A stretch of 64,000 nucleotides of DNA from Desulfolinea sp050305405 (GCA_050305405.1 JBNLFG010000001.1:186001-250000); one strand, 5' to 3'; positions 49,763-58,876 are shown, counted from the stretch's first letter. Program-made: numbers and translations. Notes: generated by a model not told the origin, from the sequence alone.

Positions 49763-50611
49763 ATGACCTGGAATATAAACACCACCCACATTCAAGACGG
49801 CGATCTTGTCCTGCTCGTTGGACAGCGCCATAAGCATTACATCATCACCCTGAAAGCGGGCATGGATTTTCAAACCCACCGCGGCGTGCTCCAGCACGAT
49901 GACATGATCGGCAAACCTTGGGGGACAAAACTACGCAGTCATCTCGATAATCCCTTTTATGTTTTCCAACCTTCACTGGCAGATGTTTTACGGGAAATGC
50001 CGCGCAATACGCAAATTTTATATCCCAAGGATATTGGATTCATCTTCATGACGACAGGTGTTGGGCCCGGATCGCGCGTGCTTGAAGCGGGTACCGGCTC
50101 CGGATCGATGACCACAGCTCTGGCATATGCCGTTGGAGATATGGGCAAGGTTTATAGCTATGAAGTGCGCGAGCCAATGCAAAAGCTCGCCAAAAAGAAT
50201 TTACGCCGTCTCGGGCTGGATCATCGCGTGGATTTCAAACTGCGTGACATCGAAGAAGGTTTTGAAGAAGAAAACATCGACGTGCTCTTTCTCGATGTCC
50301 AAGCCCCGCATGACTATATTCAGCAGGTGCGTGCAGCACTCAAGCCCGGCGGCTTTTTTGCCAGCCTTGTACCGACCTTTAATCAAGTGCAAAATCTTAT
50401 CTTAACCTTGAATCAAAATAATTTTGCTTTTGTCGAAGCCTGCGAGATCTTTCTGCGCTATATGAAGCCACAGCCCGCCCGCCTGCGCCCCACCGACCGT
50501 ATGGTGGCGCACACCGGCTTTTTGGTCTTCGGTCGCCGCGTGGAAGAAATTGACGACGATGTCTTCAACGAAACATCCAGCAAGCGAGCGTCTTCAAAAA
50601 GGAGAGACTAA
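49763..50611 (+). CDS. trmI: tRNA (adenine-58-N1)-methyltransferase
   Basis: A 282-residue protein. An N-terminal beta-barrel region (about 1-70) includes THRGVLQHDDMIGKPWGT. The SAM site is SRVLEAGTGSGSMTTALA, followed by YSYEVREPMQKLAKKNL and the catalytic-side LDVQAPHDYI. It methylates A58 in the T-loop of tRNA. The tail (about 255-282) is Arg/Lys/Ser-rich and may bind RNA. The stop overlaps the next ATG by one base. Confidence 0.93.
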   Translation: MTWNINTTHIQDGDLVLLVGQRHKHYIITLKAGMDFQTHRGVLQHDDMIGKPWGTKLRSHLDNPFYVFQPSLADVLREMPRNTQILYPKDIGFIFMTTGVGPGSRVLEAGTGSGSMTTALAYAVGDMGKVYSYEVREPMQKLAKKNLRRLGLDHRVDFKLRDIEEGFEEENIDVLFLDVQAPHDYIQQVRAALKPGGFFASLVPTFNQVQNLILTLNQNNFAFVEACEIFLRYMKPQPARLRPTDRMVAHTGFLVFGRRVEEIDDDVFNETSSKRASSKRRD

Positions 50612-51153
50612 TGCCTAGACGTGGACCCTTCCGACGTGGATTTCGGCGAGCCGCTCCAAGAAGCGTTCCGCCTGAATTGCGCCGCGCCAACGAACTCAGG
50701 GAAACAGGCTCCCACGCACAAGCTGCTGTTGCCTTTGAGAAGATTGCGCGCCGCAGCGCCGCCCGACGCGGCCCCCGCGCACCAATCTTCTTTCTGCGCG
50801 CGGGACAAGCTTACGCTCTCGCTGGAGAAAGCCTAAAAGGGGTATCGCTACTCAAAGAAGGCTTGAGTATCATTGCCAAAAGAAAAGATTGGGCGGCCTT
50901 ACAACGTCTCAGTCAACGCACTGTTGCGGAATTAACCGAAGCAGGCCTCTACGCAGAAGCGGATGAGATCGGCATCTATCTCGCAAAAATCCTGCCCGAA
51001 AATGCAACAGTTCATCAGGAAGAAAGTCGCTCCAGTCTGCCAACCAACTGCCCAGGTTGCGGTGCGCCGTTGCGTCCGGATGAAGTGGAATGGATCGACA
51101 AAAAAACTGCCGAATGTGCTTATTGCGGCAATCCGGTTCAGGGGGAAGATTAA
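50611..51153 (+). CDS. TPR-like protein with C-terminal zinc ribbon
   Basis: A 180-residue protein. The first 30 residues are Arg/Pro-rich. A helical repeat region (about 30-130) with ELRETGSHAQAAVAFEKIAR and FFLRAGQAYALAGESLKG looks like two or three TPRs. The C-terminus is a zinc ribbon with paired cysteines: CPGCGAPLRPDE and CAYCGNPVQ. Probably an RNA- or protein-binding adaptor. It is translationally coupled to trmI (TAATG) and to the NUDIX gene. I do not know the family. Confidence 0.75.
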   Translation: MPRRGPFRRGFRRAAPRSVPPELRRANELRETGSHAQAAVAFEKIARRSAARRGPRAPIFFLRAGQAYALAGESLKGVSLLKEGLSIIAKRKDWAALQRLSQRTVAELTEAGLYAEADEIGIYLAKILPENATVHQEESRSSLPTNCPGCGAPLRPDEVEWIDKKTAECAYCGNPVQGED

Positions 51154-51751
51154 GATCGAGACCATCACGCAAACCCAAATCGCCGAGCGCTTACGGCAAT
51201 CCTATCGAACCATCGATCTCCCCGCAACCGACGGACATATCCGCAAAAAGAACGGGACTCTAAAATGCGCGGCGGTTTTGGTTCCGCTGACTTTCTACGC
51301 GAACGAGTGGCATCTGCTTTTCACACGCCGCACTGAAACGCTGAACGACCACAGCGGACAGGTTTCATTCCCCGGCGGACAGTGCGACCCCGAAGACGAA
51401 AATCACGAAGAGACCGCGCTACGCGAAGCCGAGGAAGAAATCGGTTTGCTGCGCCATGATGTGCAACTTTTAGGGCGCGTGAACGAAGTGGTCACCGTCA
51501 CGCATTACGAGATCACACCGGTAGTGGGTGTTTTTCGTTTCCCGTATTCTTTCTTCGTTTCAACCGTTGAAGTAGGTCGCGTTTTTACGATGCCATTAAA
51601 CTGGCTGGCAAACCCACATAATTATTGGCAATTTCAGCATCCGCGCGCCAACCACCCGACCATTGCCTATCACCCCTTTGATGGCGAATTGCTCTGGGGC
51701 GCAACAGCGCGCATCGTACAGAATTTTCTAACAACACTCTCTCTTTTGTAA
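51116..51751 (+). CDS. NUDIX hydrolase, CoA-pyrophosphatase type
   Basis: A NUDIX protein of about 200 residues. The box lies at FPGGQCDPEDEN followed by TALREAEEEIGL, the CoAse form. It would cleave CoA or ADP-linked metabolites. The start is uncertain: GTG at 51116 lies inside the zinc-ribbon coding region of the previous gene, while the fold would begin near ETITQTQIAERL at about 51158. ATT at 51149 or ATC at 51155 with AGGGGGA upstream would give the expected N-terminus. An ATG at 50963 adds a shadow of the upstream gene. Confidence 0.85.
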   Translation: MLIAAIRFRGKIKIETITQTQIAERLRQSYRTIDLPATDGHIRKKNGTLKCAAVLVPLTFYANEWHLLFTRRTETLNDHSGQVSFPGGQCDPEDENHEETALREAEEEIGLLRHDVQLLGRVNEVVTVTHYEITPVVGVFRFPYSFFVSTVEVGRVFTMPLNWLANPHNYWQFQHPRANHPTIAYHPFDGELLWGATARIVQNFLTTLSLL

Positions 51752-51767
51752 AAAACGAACTTAAAGC

Positions 51768-51799
51768 AAAAACGGCGTGGCAATTGCCACGCCGTTTTT
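51768..51799. terminator. Bidirectional terminator
   Basis: A perfect palindrome with 16-bp arms (51768-51783, 51784-51799) and A/T runs on both sides, between the NUDIX and rplY genes. Confidence 0.9.
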
Positions 51800-51817
51800 T
51801 TATTCAGATAATCAAGC

Positions 51818-52456
51818 TTACTCTTCGTCTGTTTCTTCAGTTTCTTCGGCTTCTTCACCTTCGAGCATTTCATCGAGAGCATCAGCCTCTTCAACCTCTT
51901 CAGCCATCGGAGCGGAAGCAACAACAATCATGGCGTCCGGATCATCAAGAATGGAGATCTTATCACCAGTAGCAATATCGCGAACGAAGATACCGTCACC
52001 GATATTCGCAAGCACAGAAATATCAACTTCGATGCTATCCGGCAAATCAGCAGGGAGCGCTTCTACTTCGAATTCAGTCAAGCCAGTGACCAAAATAGCG
52101 GCGAAGTCGGCTACTGCAGGAGCATCGCCAACCAACTCAATACGAACCTGAGCAGCGATCATCTCGGTCATCGAAACAACCTGAAAATCAACATGGGTCA
52201 AAGAGCGGCGGATATAGTCCCACTGCTTTTCACGTACCAAAGTCGGGTATTCTTTGCCATCCAAATTAATCATAATCAAGCTGGATGATTCAGCGTTTGC
52301 CAAAATGCGGCTGGATGATTTGTGATCCAAAACAATCGGAATCGAGTCAACGCCATAACCATATACGATAGCGGGCAACTTACCTTCACGGCGCAGCACC
52401 TTGACCTTCTTGCCGATCACTTCTCTTTTTACAGCTTCTAATACAATCTTATCCAT
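51818..52456 (-). CDS. rplY: Ribosomal protein bL25 (CTC-type)
   Basis: A 212-residue protein. The L25 domain (about 1-92) has REVIGKKVKVLRREGKLPAI, VYGYGVDSIPI and YIRRSLTHVDFQVV. The CTC/TL5 second domain (about 93-180) follows, then a highly acidic tail. It binds 5S rRNA. The tail beyond residue 185 is nearly all Glu/Ala/Asp. Single gene with its own terminator. Confidence 0.94.
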   Translation of the reverse strand: MDKIVLEAVKREVIGKKVKVLRREGKLPAIVYGYGVDSIPIVLDHKSSSRILANAESSSLIMINLDGKEYPTLVREKQWDYIRRSLTHVDFQVVSMTEMIAAQVRIELVGDAPAVADFAAILVTGLTEFEVEALPADLPDSIEVDISVLANIGDGIFVRDIATGDKISILDDPDAMIVVASAPMAEEVEEADALDEMLEGEEAEETEETDEE

Positions 52457-52543
52457 TTTTCGATCCTCGAGCGCCTCTCACCTCGAACCATATCGAGATT
52501 ACCACACTCTTTTTCATTATCTCGGGCAAGCCGAGGGGTTTGA

Positions 52544-53065
52544 CTATTTTTTACGACGGAAGAGCAACGAGCCCAACAATAGAACCAGTCCCGAAAAAAG
52601 ACCGCCTAATGTGCCTGCCAGGATGGCACCACGAGTATCGATCATCGTGTGGACTTCGCCTTCAACATTCTGGCCGAGGAAAAGGAGCGCTTCGATCCGC
52701 TCCGCCCGGACATCACGACCGGCTACCGTTATGGCATAGCCATTATTCAGCGTAATCTCGTCACCGACAACCAAGCCAGCATTCCCTTGCAGATGAACTT
52801 CCTCCGCCTGAATGACAACCGCGCCACTATGCGCCATGTTGACTTCGTCCGCTTTCAACGCGACAACACCGCTTTCATGCGCCGAAACAGTATGCGCTTT
52901 CATCGCAACGGAACCACTTTGCGTCATGCCAACTTCATCTGCGAAAACACTATTTGCACCGGATTGGTTCATACGCACCATTCCGGCTTTAACAGTCTCT
53001 GCACCAGAGTTGTTCATGTTCACAACTTGCGGGCTATTTGATTCTTCAGGTACCTGGTCGTTCAT
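52544..53065 (-). CDS. Fifteen-residue-repeat beta-solenoid-like membrane protein
   Basis: A 173-residue protein. A Ser-Gly pair recurs exactly every 15 residues (positions 20, 35, 50, 65, 80), with hydrophobic residues and Val/Ala between, and two decayed units follow (near 95 and 110). This suggests a short beta-helix. Residues 147-168 form one C-terminal membrane helix followed by RRKK, so the solenoid lies on the outer or inner face according to orientation. The start at 53065 has GGAG upstream; an ATG at 53092 adds 9 residues. Function unknown. Confidence 0.75.
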   Translation of the reverse strand: MNDQVPEESNSPQVVNMNNSGAETVKAGMVRMNQSGANSVFADEVGMTQSGSVAMKAHTVSAHESGVVALKADEVNMAHSGAVVIQAEEVHLQGNAGLVVGDEITLNNGYAITVAGRDVRAERIEALLFLGQNVEGEVHTMIDTRGAILAGTLGGLFSGLVLLLGSLLFRRKK

Positions 53066-53098
53066 GGAAAACTCCATTCCGGCTACAGACAAAAAATG

Positions 53099-53116
53099 CG
53101 CCTCCCTGCGGAGGCG
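53099..53116 (-). terminator. Terminator of the PucC-like gene
   Basis: A 7-bp GC stem (53099-53105 with 53110-53116) and six T after it on the minus strand. It stands between the PucC-like gene and the repeat protein gene. Confidence 0.75.
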
Positions 53117-53213
53117 ACAGTTTCAAAGACGGGCGTTATTTTAGCCCGTCAATGGGCTTTCGTCAAGCAAAACCATAAGCACGACCCGCCTTAGAGAGGC
53201 ATCGTACTTGGTT

Positions 53214-54524
53214 TTAGGTCAGCAAAGCTTCTTCTTCCAATTTCGCCTTGGAAGCGGACATATCCAAGCGTGTGGATAACCATAGGGCAAGGCTCAACAT
53301 AACCACTTCCATTGCAAAGACGGATGAATACGCCGCAAAAGCACTTCCGCCCAACAAATTACGGACCACATCCACGATCGTGCCGCCGATCAGGCTGCCA
53401 AGGGCGTGACCAACCATATTGGCCATCCCCCAGACACCCATCAGCATCCCTGCACGGAGTGGAGTCGTAAACGAGATAATGCCTGTCAGCATCCCCGCGC
53501 CTGCCATACCGGTACCCAAGCCCATCACAAAGACGATCCCTTTGAATGCGCCAGCGTTCCCACTCAAGCCGAGCACAATTAAGGCAACGAAAACCAGAGC
53601 GCTCGAAATAATCCCTGCACGCATGACCTTCATATAACCAAGCCAGGGGATGAGCGCATTGCCGGAAAGGATCATTGCCAACATCACGCCAATGCCCCAA
53701 TACATGGTCAAACGAGTGGTATCACCGACGGACATATCCAACACAAGGGCGCCGTAGGGTTCAAGCAGGACGTCCTGCGCGAGGGTGCCGAGAAAGGTGA
53801 AGAGCACAAGGATGAAGAAAGCGCGGATCTGGCGGTCGGGCAGAACAACTTCCTGCAAAACCTGTTTGAAGGGCATTTTTCGCGCGGTTTCGGCAACTGC
53901 TGCGGCTTCATCATTGCGGGTTTCCTGACCGATGGATGCAAAAATCGCCAAGACAAGCACAATAATCCCAACGCCGAGCGCGACACTCGTCAGGCGGGCG
54001 GGGTCATAATCTTCGAGAGCGGCACCCAAGCCACCTGCGCCAGCGATCAAACCCAACAGGGTGGCGACTTCGTACATCGTCACGGCGCGCCCACGTGATG
54101 CTTCGTCCGTAAAGCGGTCAGCGACCAGTGCCTGGAAGGTGTTATGCCCCAAGTTGCGCCCAACGCCGTAAAGCAGGAATGCGATCAAGCCGCCGATGGC
54201 GAGCATCGCTGTGCCGGCCAGATTGATGGACAGGGCCACAATCGAGATAATGCCTAACCCGATCAGCAACGCGCCGAGCATGATATAGGGTTCGCGTCTT
54301 TTGCCAAAAATCATGAAGCCATCTGAGCGGTAGCCAAACCAGACACGCGCAGGCGAGACCAGCAGCGGCACGGCAAAGAAAAGCCCAACCAGAGAAGCGG
54401 GCATTTCCATCTCGGCGATCATGACACGGTTAAGCGTGCCACCGATCAGCGCACCACTGACTCCATAGGCGATAGGGAAAAATCCCAGACGGATATTATT
54501 GAGAATACGACCAACTTTTTTCAT
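53214..54524 (-). CDS. PucC/BCH2-family MFS protein
   Basis: A 436-residue, 12-helix protein. The opening IRLGFFPIAYGVSGALIGGTLNRVMIAEM is the PucC family N-terminus, split here for length, followed by SPARVWFGYRSDGF. PucC proteins act in light-harvesting assembly or (bacterio)chlorophyll delivery in phototrophs. Here the gene follows ferrochelatase and protoporphyrinogen oxidase genes on the same strand, so it may handle haem or a porphyrin. No photosynthesis gene is present. The start at 54524 has AAGGATG upstream. Confidence 0.82.
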   Translation of the reverse strand: MKKVGRILNNIRLGFFPIAYGVSGALIGGTLNRVMIAEMEMPASLVGLFFAVPLLVSPARVWFGYRSDGFMIFGKRREPYIMLGALLIGLGIISIVALSINLAGTAMLAIGGLIAFLLYGVGRNLGHNTFQALVADRFTDEASRGRAVTMYEVATLLGLIAGAGGLGAALEDYDPARLTSVALGVGIIVLVLAIFASIGQETRNDEAAAVAETARKMPFKQVLQEVVLPDRQIRAFFILVLFTFLGTLAQDVLLEPYGALVLDMSVGDTTRLTMYWGIGVMLAMILSGNALIPWLGYMKVMRAGIISSALVFVALIVLGLSGNAGAFKGIVFVMGLGTGMAGAGMLTGIISFTTPLRAGMLMGVWGMANMVGHALGSLIGGTIVDVVRNLLGGSAFAAYSSVFAMEVVMLSLALWLSTRLDMSASKAKLEEEALLT

Positions 54525-54580
54525 AAGACATCCTTTTTTTGAACCACCAGACGACCAGAACGCCAAGCGGAGATTTAATA

Positions 54581-54673
54581 GAATGCGGATTACACAGATT
54601 TAAAGGTTTTCGCGGATTTTTCTTTTTGTTTTATCCGCGAAAACCCGCCTAATCCGTTAAATCCGCGTTCTAA
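54581..54673. repeat. Imperfect inverted repeat around the hemG stop
   Basis: An inner perfect 13-bp pair (54605-54617 and 54633-54645) with a T-rich loop sits within a longer imperfect palindrome that reaches the last hemG codons. It could terminate hemG on the minus strand or be a dispersed repeat unit. Confidence 0.45.
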
Positions 54674-56015
54674 CTTTCTGCACAGTATCATTCGCCTGCT
54701 GAATGCAATCCGGCACACCAATACCGCGATAAGAACTGCCCGTCACATAAACCCCGTCTGGCAGCATAGATTCGATCTCAGCGACCTTTGCCAGATGACC
54801 GACATCCGCCTGCGGGAAGCTTGCCAGCCAGCGGAAAGGAACGCTCGCGACCGGCTCGGCTGTGATACCGATTAGAGACTTTAATTCGGCCCGAACCGTT
54901 TCCATCAAATCTGCATCTGACATTTCGACCACGCCGGGCATACTCCCGCCAAAGAAAACCCGCAGCATAATATATTCTTTTGGCGAGCGACTTGGCATCT
55001 TCAACGACGTGAAGGTGATCGCATCAATCGCGCGCTTCTCGCGGCGCGGAATCATCAGCCCGTGAATGCGCTCTTTGGTCTGCGCATCTTCGGCTTTGTA
55101 GATCAAGGTGACTGTGCCAATATTCGAATGGCGGATCGTCGCCAACTTTTCGGCAGATTCAGGAGCAATGTCTGAAAGCAACTTAGCAGCGACGTTCGCG
55201 GGCGTAGCAAAGATAAGTGCATCCGCAGTCAGCGTTTCACCGGTTGTGAGCATTACGTTGTAGACAGCATCTACTTTTGCAACTTTGGCAATTTCCACAT
55301 TCAAGCGTAAGTCGCCCGTCAACTGCGCAATGAGTTCCGTAACCATTTCTTCTATACCATTCGCAAAGGCCCCAAAGCGCGGACTGTTCGGGTCGCGCTT
55401 TGGTTTATTCTTCCCAAACATCCGCCCGATAACGGCTTTCACCAAACCGCCGTACTCGGCTTCCATCTCGCGCATGATCGGCGAAGAGACCAAAATGCTC
55501 TGCTTTTCAGGATCGGTGTTATAGATGCCGCCCAAAATAGGACCGATGAACTTATCCAACGCTTCACGTCCCAGACGGCGAGTGACAAAATCAGCAAGAG
55601 ATTCGTCGCCATCGTCGCCTTTTGGGGGCTGGAAGGGCTCTGCTAACATACGCAGTTTGCCGCGTCCACTCATCAGCGGGGATTTGATAAATTTAACGGG
55701 AGCAAGCGGCACTTCCATGGGCGTCCCACCATCAAGGATAAACATATGACGTGTTTCACCACCCGGATCGATGACCTGATCTTGAATCCCTAGTTCTCCC
55801 GCTAAATCCCAAGCAGCCGTTTTGCGGGTCAAAAACGATTCGGGCCCACCGTCGATGATCGCCTTGCCTTCGGGCAGATCAACGATCTTGGTATGCATCT
55901 TGCCGCCCCAGCGTTCACTCTTTTCGAGCAGCGCATATTCCACGCCTGCTTTCTGTAACGCCCAGGCAGCGCTCAAGCCTGTAATCCCACCACCGATCAC
56001 GATCACTTTTGACAT
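54657..56015 (-). CDS. hemG: Protoporphyrinogen/coproporphyrinogen III oxidase
   Basis: A 452-residue flavoprotein. FAD site VIVIGGGITGLSAAWALQKAG, then GGKMHTKIV and DGGPESFLTRK. The C-terminal SYRGIGVPDCIQQA closes the FAD domain as in HemY/CgoX. It oxidises protoporphyrinogen or coproporphyrinogen. With the classic ferrochelatase upstream and no ChdC gene seen, the route (protoporphyrin or coproporphyrin) is not decided. It overlaps hemH by 13 bp. Confidence 0.9.
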   Translation of the reverse strand: MSKVIVIGGGITGLSAAWALQKAGVEYALLEKSERWGGKMHTKIVDLPEGKAIIDGGPESFLTRKTAAWDLAGELGIQDQVIDPGGETRHMFILDGGTPMEVPLAPVKFIKSPLMSGRGKLRMLAEPFQPPKGDDGDESLADFVTRRLGREALDKFIGPILGGIYNTDPEKQSILVSSPIMREMEAEYGGLVKAVIGRMFGKNKPKRDPNSPRFGAFANGIEEMVTELIAQLTGDLRLNVEIAKVAKVDAVYNVMLTTGETLTADALIFATPANVAAKLLSDIAPESAEKLATIRHSNIGTVTLIYKAEDAQTKERIHGLMIPRREKRAIDAITFTSLKMPSRSPKEYIMLRVFFGGSMPGVVEMSDADLMETVRAELKSLIGITAEPVASVPFRWLASFPQADVGHLAKVAEIESMLPDGVYVTGSSYRGIGVPDCIQQANDTVQKVRTRI

Positions 56016-56992
56016 AAATTCTCCAAAATAATTTCACTCAATGCCTGCACATGCAAGTCAGTCGCATTCAAAGCCGGAATATAAGCAAACACACCACCGC
56101 CTGCTTCCTGAAATGCCTTGCGCCCCTCGTGCCCGATCTCATCAACCGTTTCCAAACAATCGACCGCAAAGCCCGGACAAACCACATCCAAGCTCGCCAG
56201 CTTCTCGCGACCCAGCTCTTTTAGTGCTTCATCCGTATAAGGTTGCAACCATTTCTGCGGCCCAAAACGGGACTGAAAAGTCGCCAACCACTGCCCCTCT
56301 GTTAGCCCCAGTTCATTCGCGATCAATGCCGCACTACGCAAACATTGCGCCTGATAGGGGTCACCCTTCTCCACATACTCCTGCGGGATACCATGAAACG
56401 AAAAAAGCAGCTTCTCAGCACGTCCATTTTTCGTCCAATAGGTCCGCATACTCTTTGCAACAGAGTGGATATACGCATCGCTTTCATGATAATCGCTCAA
56501 AACCTGCACCGAGGGCATCCAACGCCATTCTTCAAGCTCAGCGAAAACAGCCTTGATGATCGTTCCGCTGGTCGTGTTCGTGTATTGGGGAAAAATCGGG
56601 AGGACAAAAAGATGCGTTGCACCCCTCTCGCGCAATTCCGCCAAAGCAGATTTAATCGACGGGTTGCCGTAGCGCATCCCGACCGCGATATGGACACTGG
56701 ATTCCGTTATCTGATCGCGGAGCGCATCTTGAAGCTTTGTCGCCAAATCCTGCGTGTGACAGAGAAGTGGTGAACCCCGTTCATCCCAAACCCGCTGATA
56801 GAGCCGTGCCGAGCGGCGTGGGCGCACCCGCAAAATGATGCCATGCAAAAGCGGCAACCACAACCAGCGCGGAAATTCGATCACATCTGCATCTGACAAA
56901 AATTGCGCCAGATAGCGTCGTACCGCTTTGGGCGTTGGCGCATCTGGCGTCCCTGTATTGATCAGTAAAATACCTATGGATTGCTTTGACAT
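56003..56992 (-). CDS. hemH: Ferrochelatase
   Basis: A 329-residue protein. INTGTPDAPTPKAVRRYL opens the fold. The catalytic His lies in LLFSFHGIPQEYV, and the glutamate motif in CLETVDEIGHEGRKAF. It inserts ferrous iron into the porphyrin. The start at 56992 (MSKQSIG) fits the family; an ATG at 57004 adds four residues. First gene of the hemH-hemG-pucC-like group. Confidence 0.92.
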   Translation of the reverse strand: MSKQSIGILLINTGTPDAPTPKAVRRYLAQFLSDADVIEFPRWLWLPLLHGIILRVRPRRSARLYQRVWDERGSPLLCHTQDLATKLQDALRDQITESSVHIAVGMRYGNPSIKSALAELRERGATHLFVLPIFPQYTNTTSGTIIKAVFAELEEWRWMPSVQVLSDYHESDAYIHSVAKSMRTYWTKNGRAEKLLFSFHGIPQEYVEKGDPYQAQCLRSAALIANELGLTEGQWLATFQSRFGPQKWLQPYTDEALKELGREKLASLDVVCPGFAVDCLETVDEIGHEGRKAFQEAGGGVFAYIPALNATDLHVQALSEIILENLCQK

Positions 56993-57021
56993 AACAGGAC
57001 GCATTCTACCGAAAAAAAGAA

Positions 57022-57051
57022 AAAACCTACACAGAGGTTTGTGTAGGTTTT
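57022..57051. terminator. Terminator hairpin after the VanZ gene
   Basis: 12-bp arms (57022-57033, 57040-57051) with a 6-nt loop and a T/A-rich flank. On the minus strand it ends the VanZ transcript. Confidence 0.75.
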
Positions 57052-57076
57052 GATAGGGGTTTCATAAGAATGGGGG

Positions 57077-57451
57077 CTATACATGTCGCTTTAGTCGATA
57101 AACAAAAAAGGCAGCAAGAGCAATTCCCGCATAGCTACACCCTAGATCAAGCAAAGAAAATGTGCGACTCGGAAAGAACCGCTGGGCGAACTCTTCGAGG
57201 GTCACGAAGAAAGCAAAAAGCAGGCACACTTTCCAGATAACGGAAGCGGGTTTCGGTTCCGCGTGCGAGGCGTACACTGTCCAACTCAGCACAAAGCTGA
57301 CTAATCCCATCAGCAGAAAATGACCCAACTTATCTCCGTACGGGAAATCATACAGGTCATAAAAAAGCTCCGGCAACACATCCAGATCTGCCAAAATCGC
57401 GATCGCGATCACAAAAACGACAAGAAACGCACTCAACCACTTCAGTTTCAT
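57077..57451 (-). CDS. VanZ-family membrane protein
   Basis: A 124-residue protein. Four helices and the VanZ signature DKLGHFLLMGLVSF, with a later LEEFAQRFFPSRTFSLLDL. VanZ-like proteins affect the envelope in unknown ways. GGGGGA precedes the ATG. Lies downstream of the M29 aminopeptidase gene on the same strand. Confidence 0.85.
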   Translation of the reverse strand: MKLKWLSAFLVVFVIAIAILADLDVLPELFYDLYDFPYGDKLGHFLLMGLVSFVLSWTVYASHAEPKPASVIWKVCLLFAFFVTLEEFAQRFFPSRTFSLLDLGCSYAGIALAAFFVYRLKRHV

Positions 57452-57509
57452 AAATTAAAATCCCCCCGCCCGTTCAGACGAGGGGAACTATATTTTTCAG
57501 CAGGGCGAA

Positions 57510-58754
57510 CTAGACTTCAAACGCCCATTCACCGCCGCGCATAACAGGCTCTATGCTGCCGTCGGCTTTGATACCGTCCACGTCGAGCTCGCCTGAGCCA
57601 AACATGAAATCGACGTGGATATTGCTGTTATTGCCGCCCGCAGCGAAGAACTCATCATTCGACATGGCGGGACCGCCTTCGAGATTGAACTTATAGGCGC
57701 GACCAAGCGCAAGATGACAGGAGGCGTTCTCGTCATAGAGCGTGTTCAGGAAAACAACATTTGACTGTGAGATCGGCGACATGAAGGGGACGAGCGCAAC
57801 TTCGCCAAGGGCGCCAGCCTGCTCATCCGTGTTGATCATTTCACGCAGGGCATCTTCGCCTTTTTCAGCAGAGAGCGCAACAACTTTACCTTTTTCAAAG
57901 GTCAGGCTGAAATTCTCGATCATGCTGCCGTAGTAACTGAGCGGCTTCGTAGATGCGACCGTGCCTTCGGTTTGGTCTTTATGTGGCAGGGTGAAAACTT
58001 CTTCTGTGGGGATATTGGCAACATAGGGCGTTTTGTCAGCAGAAGCGCTGCCGCCGCCCATCCAAATATGTCCTTGGGGCAAACCGACTTTGAGATCAGT
58101 GCCGGGGGAACGCAAATGCAAGGATGCGTACTGCTTGGCAGTCAGTGCTTCGCGGCGAAGTTTGAGTTCAGCGAGATGCTCTTGCCAAACAGCAACAGGA
58201 TCATCGTTATCAAGGCGACAAAGGGTGAAAACTTTATTCCAAAGCTTTTCTTCGGCTTCTTCAACACTCAGATCAGGGAAGACACGCTTCGCCCAATCTG
58301 GCGTAGGCGGGCAGACCAGATTCCACTGCGTGATGCTTTGTCCCTGTAATTCACCGATCGGGCGATAGTGTTTCGCAGTTGTTTGCCGACTGGTGGAAAC
58401 CGATTCAGGATCCATGCCTTTGAGCAGTTCCGGATCGGCGCCGGAAACCTGCAAATAAGCGGCGCCCTCTTGAATTTCCTGGGCGATGCCTGCGTACATC
58501 CATGCGGCAGCACGATCAAAGGAATCGCGCGGCGCGTACTGGTGACGAATCTTGTTGAGTTGTTCATCCAGCCAGACTACTGTCACCAATGGGCTGCCAA
58601 CCTGATAGGCAGCGGTAACAATTTCACGCACGAGCGGCGCGGTATTATGTCCGGCGCGCACAACAACTTTTTGCCCTTCTTGCACATTCAAACCGACCTT
58701 AACGATCAGTTCTGCATATTTTTTCAGCTTCTCTTCAAAGTTTTCAATGGTCAT
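57510..58754 (-). CDS. M29-family aminopeptidase (AmpS/AmpT type)
   Basis: A 414-residue protein. The N-domain has VQEGQKVVVRAGHNTAPLVREIV, the middle ANIPTEEVFTLPHKDQTEG. The C-terminal metal-site part has LNTLYDENASCHLALG, NNSNIHVDFMFGSGELDVDG and the final MRGGEWAF. These supply the Glu, His and Asp ligands of the M29 dinuclear site. Broad-specificity cytosolic aminopeptidase. Single gene. Confidence 0.92.
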   Translation of the reverse strand: MTIENFEEKLKKYAELIVKVGLNVQEGQKVVVRAGHNTAPLVREIVTAAYQVGSPLVTVVWLDEQLNKIRHQYAPRDSFDRAAAWMYAGIAQEIQEGAAYLQVSGADPELLKGMDPESVSTSRQTTAKHYRPIGELQGQSITQWNLVCPPTPDWAKRVFPDLSVEEAEEKLWNKVFTLCRLDNDDPVAVWQEHLAELKLRREALTAKQYASLHLRSPGTDLKVGLPQGHIWMGGGSASADKTPYVANIPTEEVFTLPHKDQTEGTVASTKPLSYYGSMIENFSLTFEKGKVVALSAEKGEDALREMINTDEQAGALGEVALVPFMSPISQSNVVFLNTLYDENASCHLALGRAYKFNLEGGPAMSNDEFFAAGGNNSNIHVDFMFGSGELDVDGIKADGSIEPVMRGGEWAFEV

Positions 58755-58849
58755 CTTTTCCTCGTTTTATTTAGACAGAAGATACTACAAAAGATCTTTT
58801 GGATAGAACCTTAGACAGCCTTAAGATTATCAGAAAGCGGATAAAAAAA

Positions 58850-58876
58850 GAAGACCTTGTCTTTTACAAGGTCTTC
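58850..58876 (-). terminator. Terminator of the DedA gene
   Basis: 11-bp arms (58850-58860, 58866-58876), a 5-nt loop and seven T on the minus strand. Confidence 0.88.
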
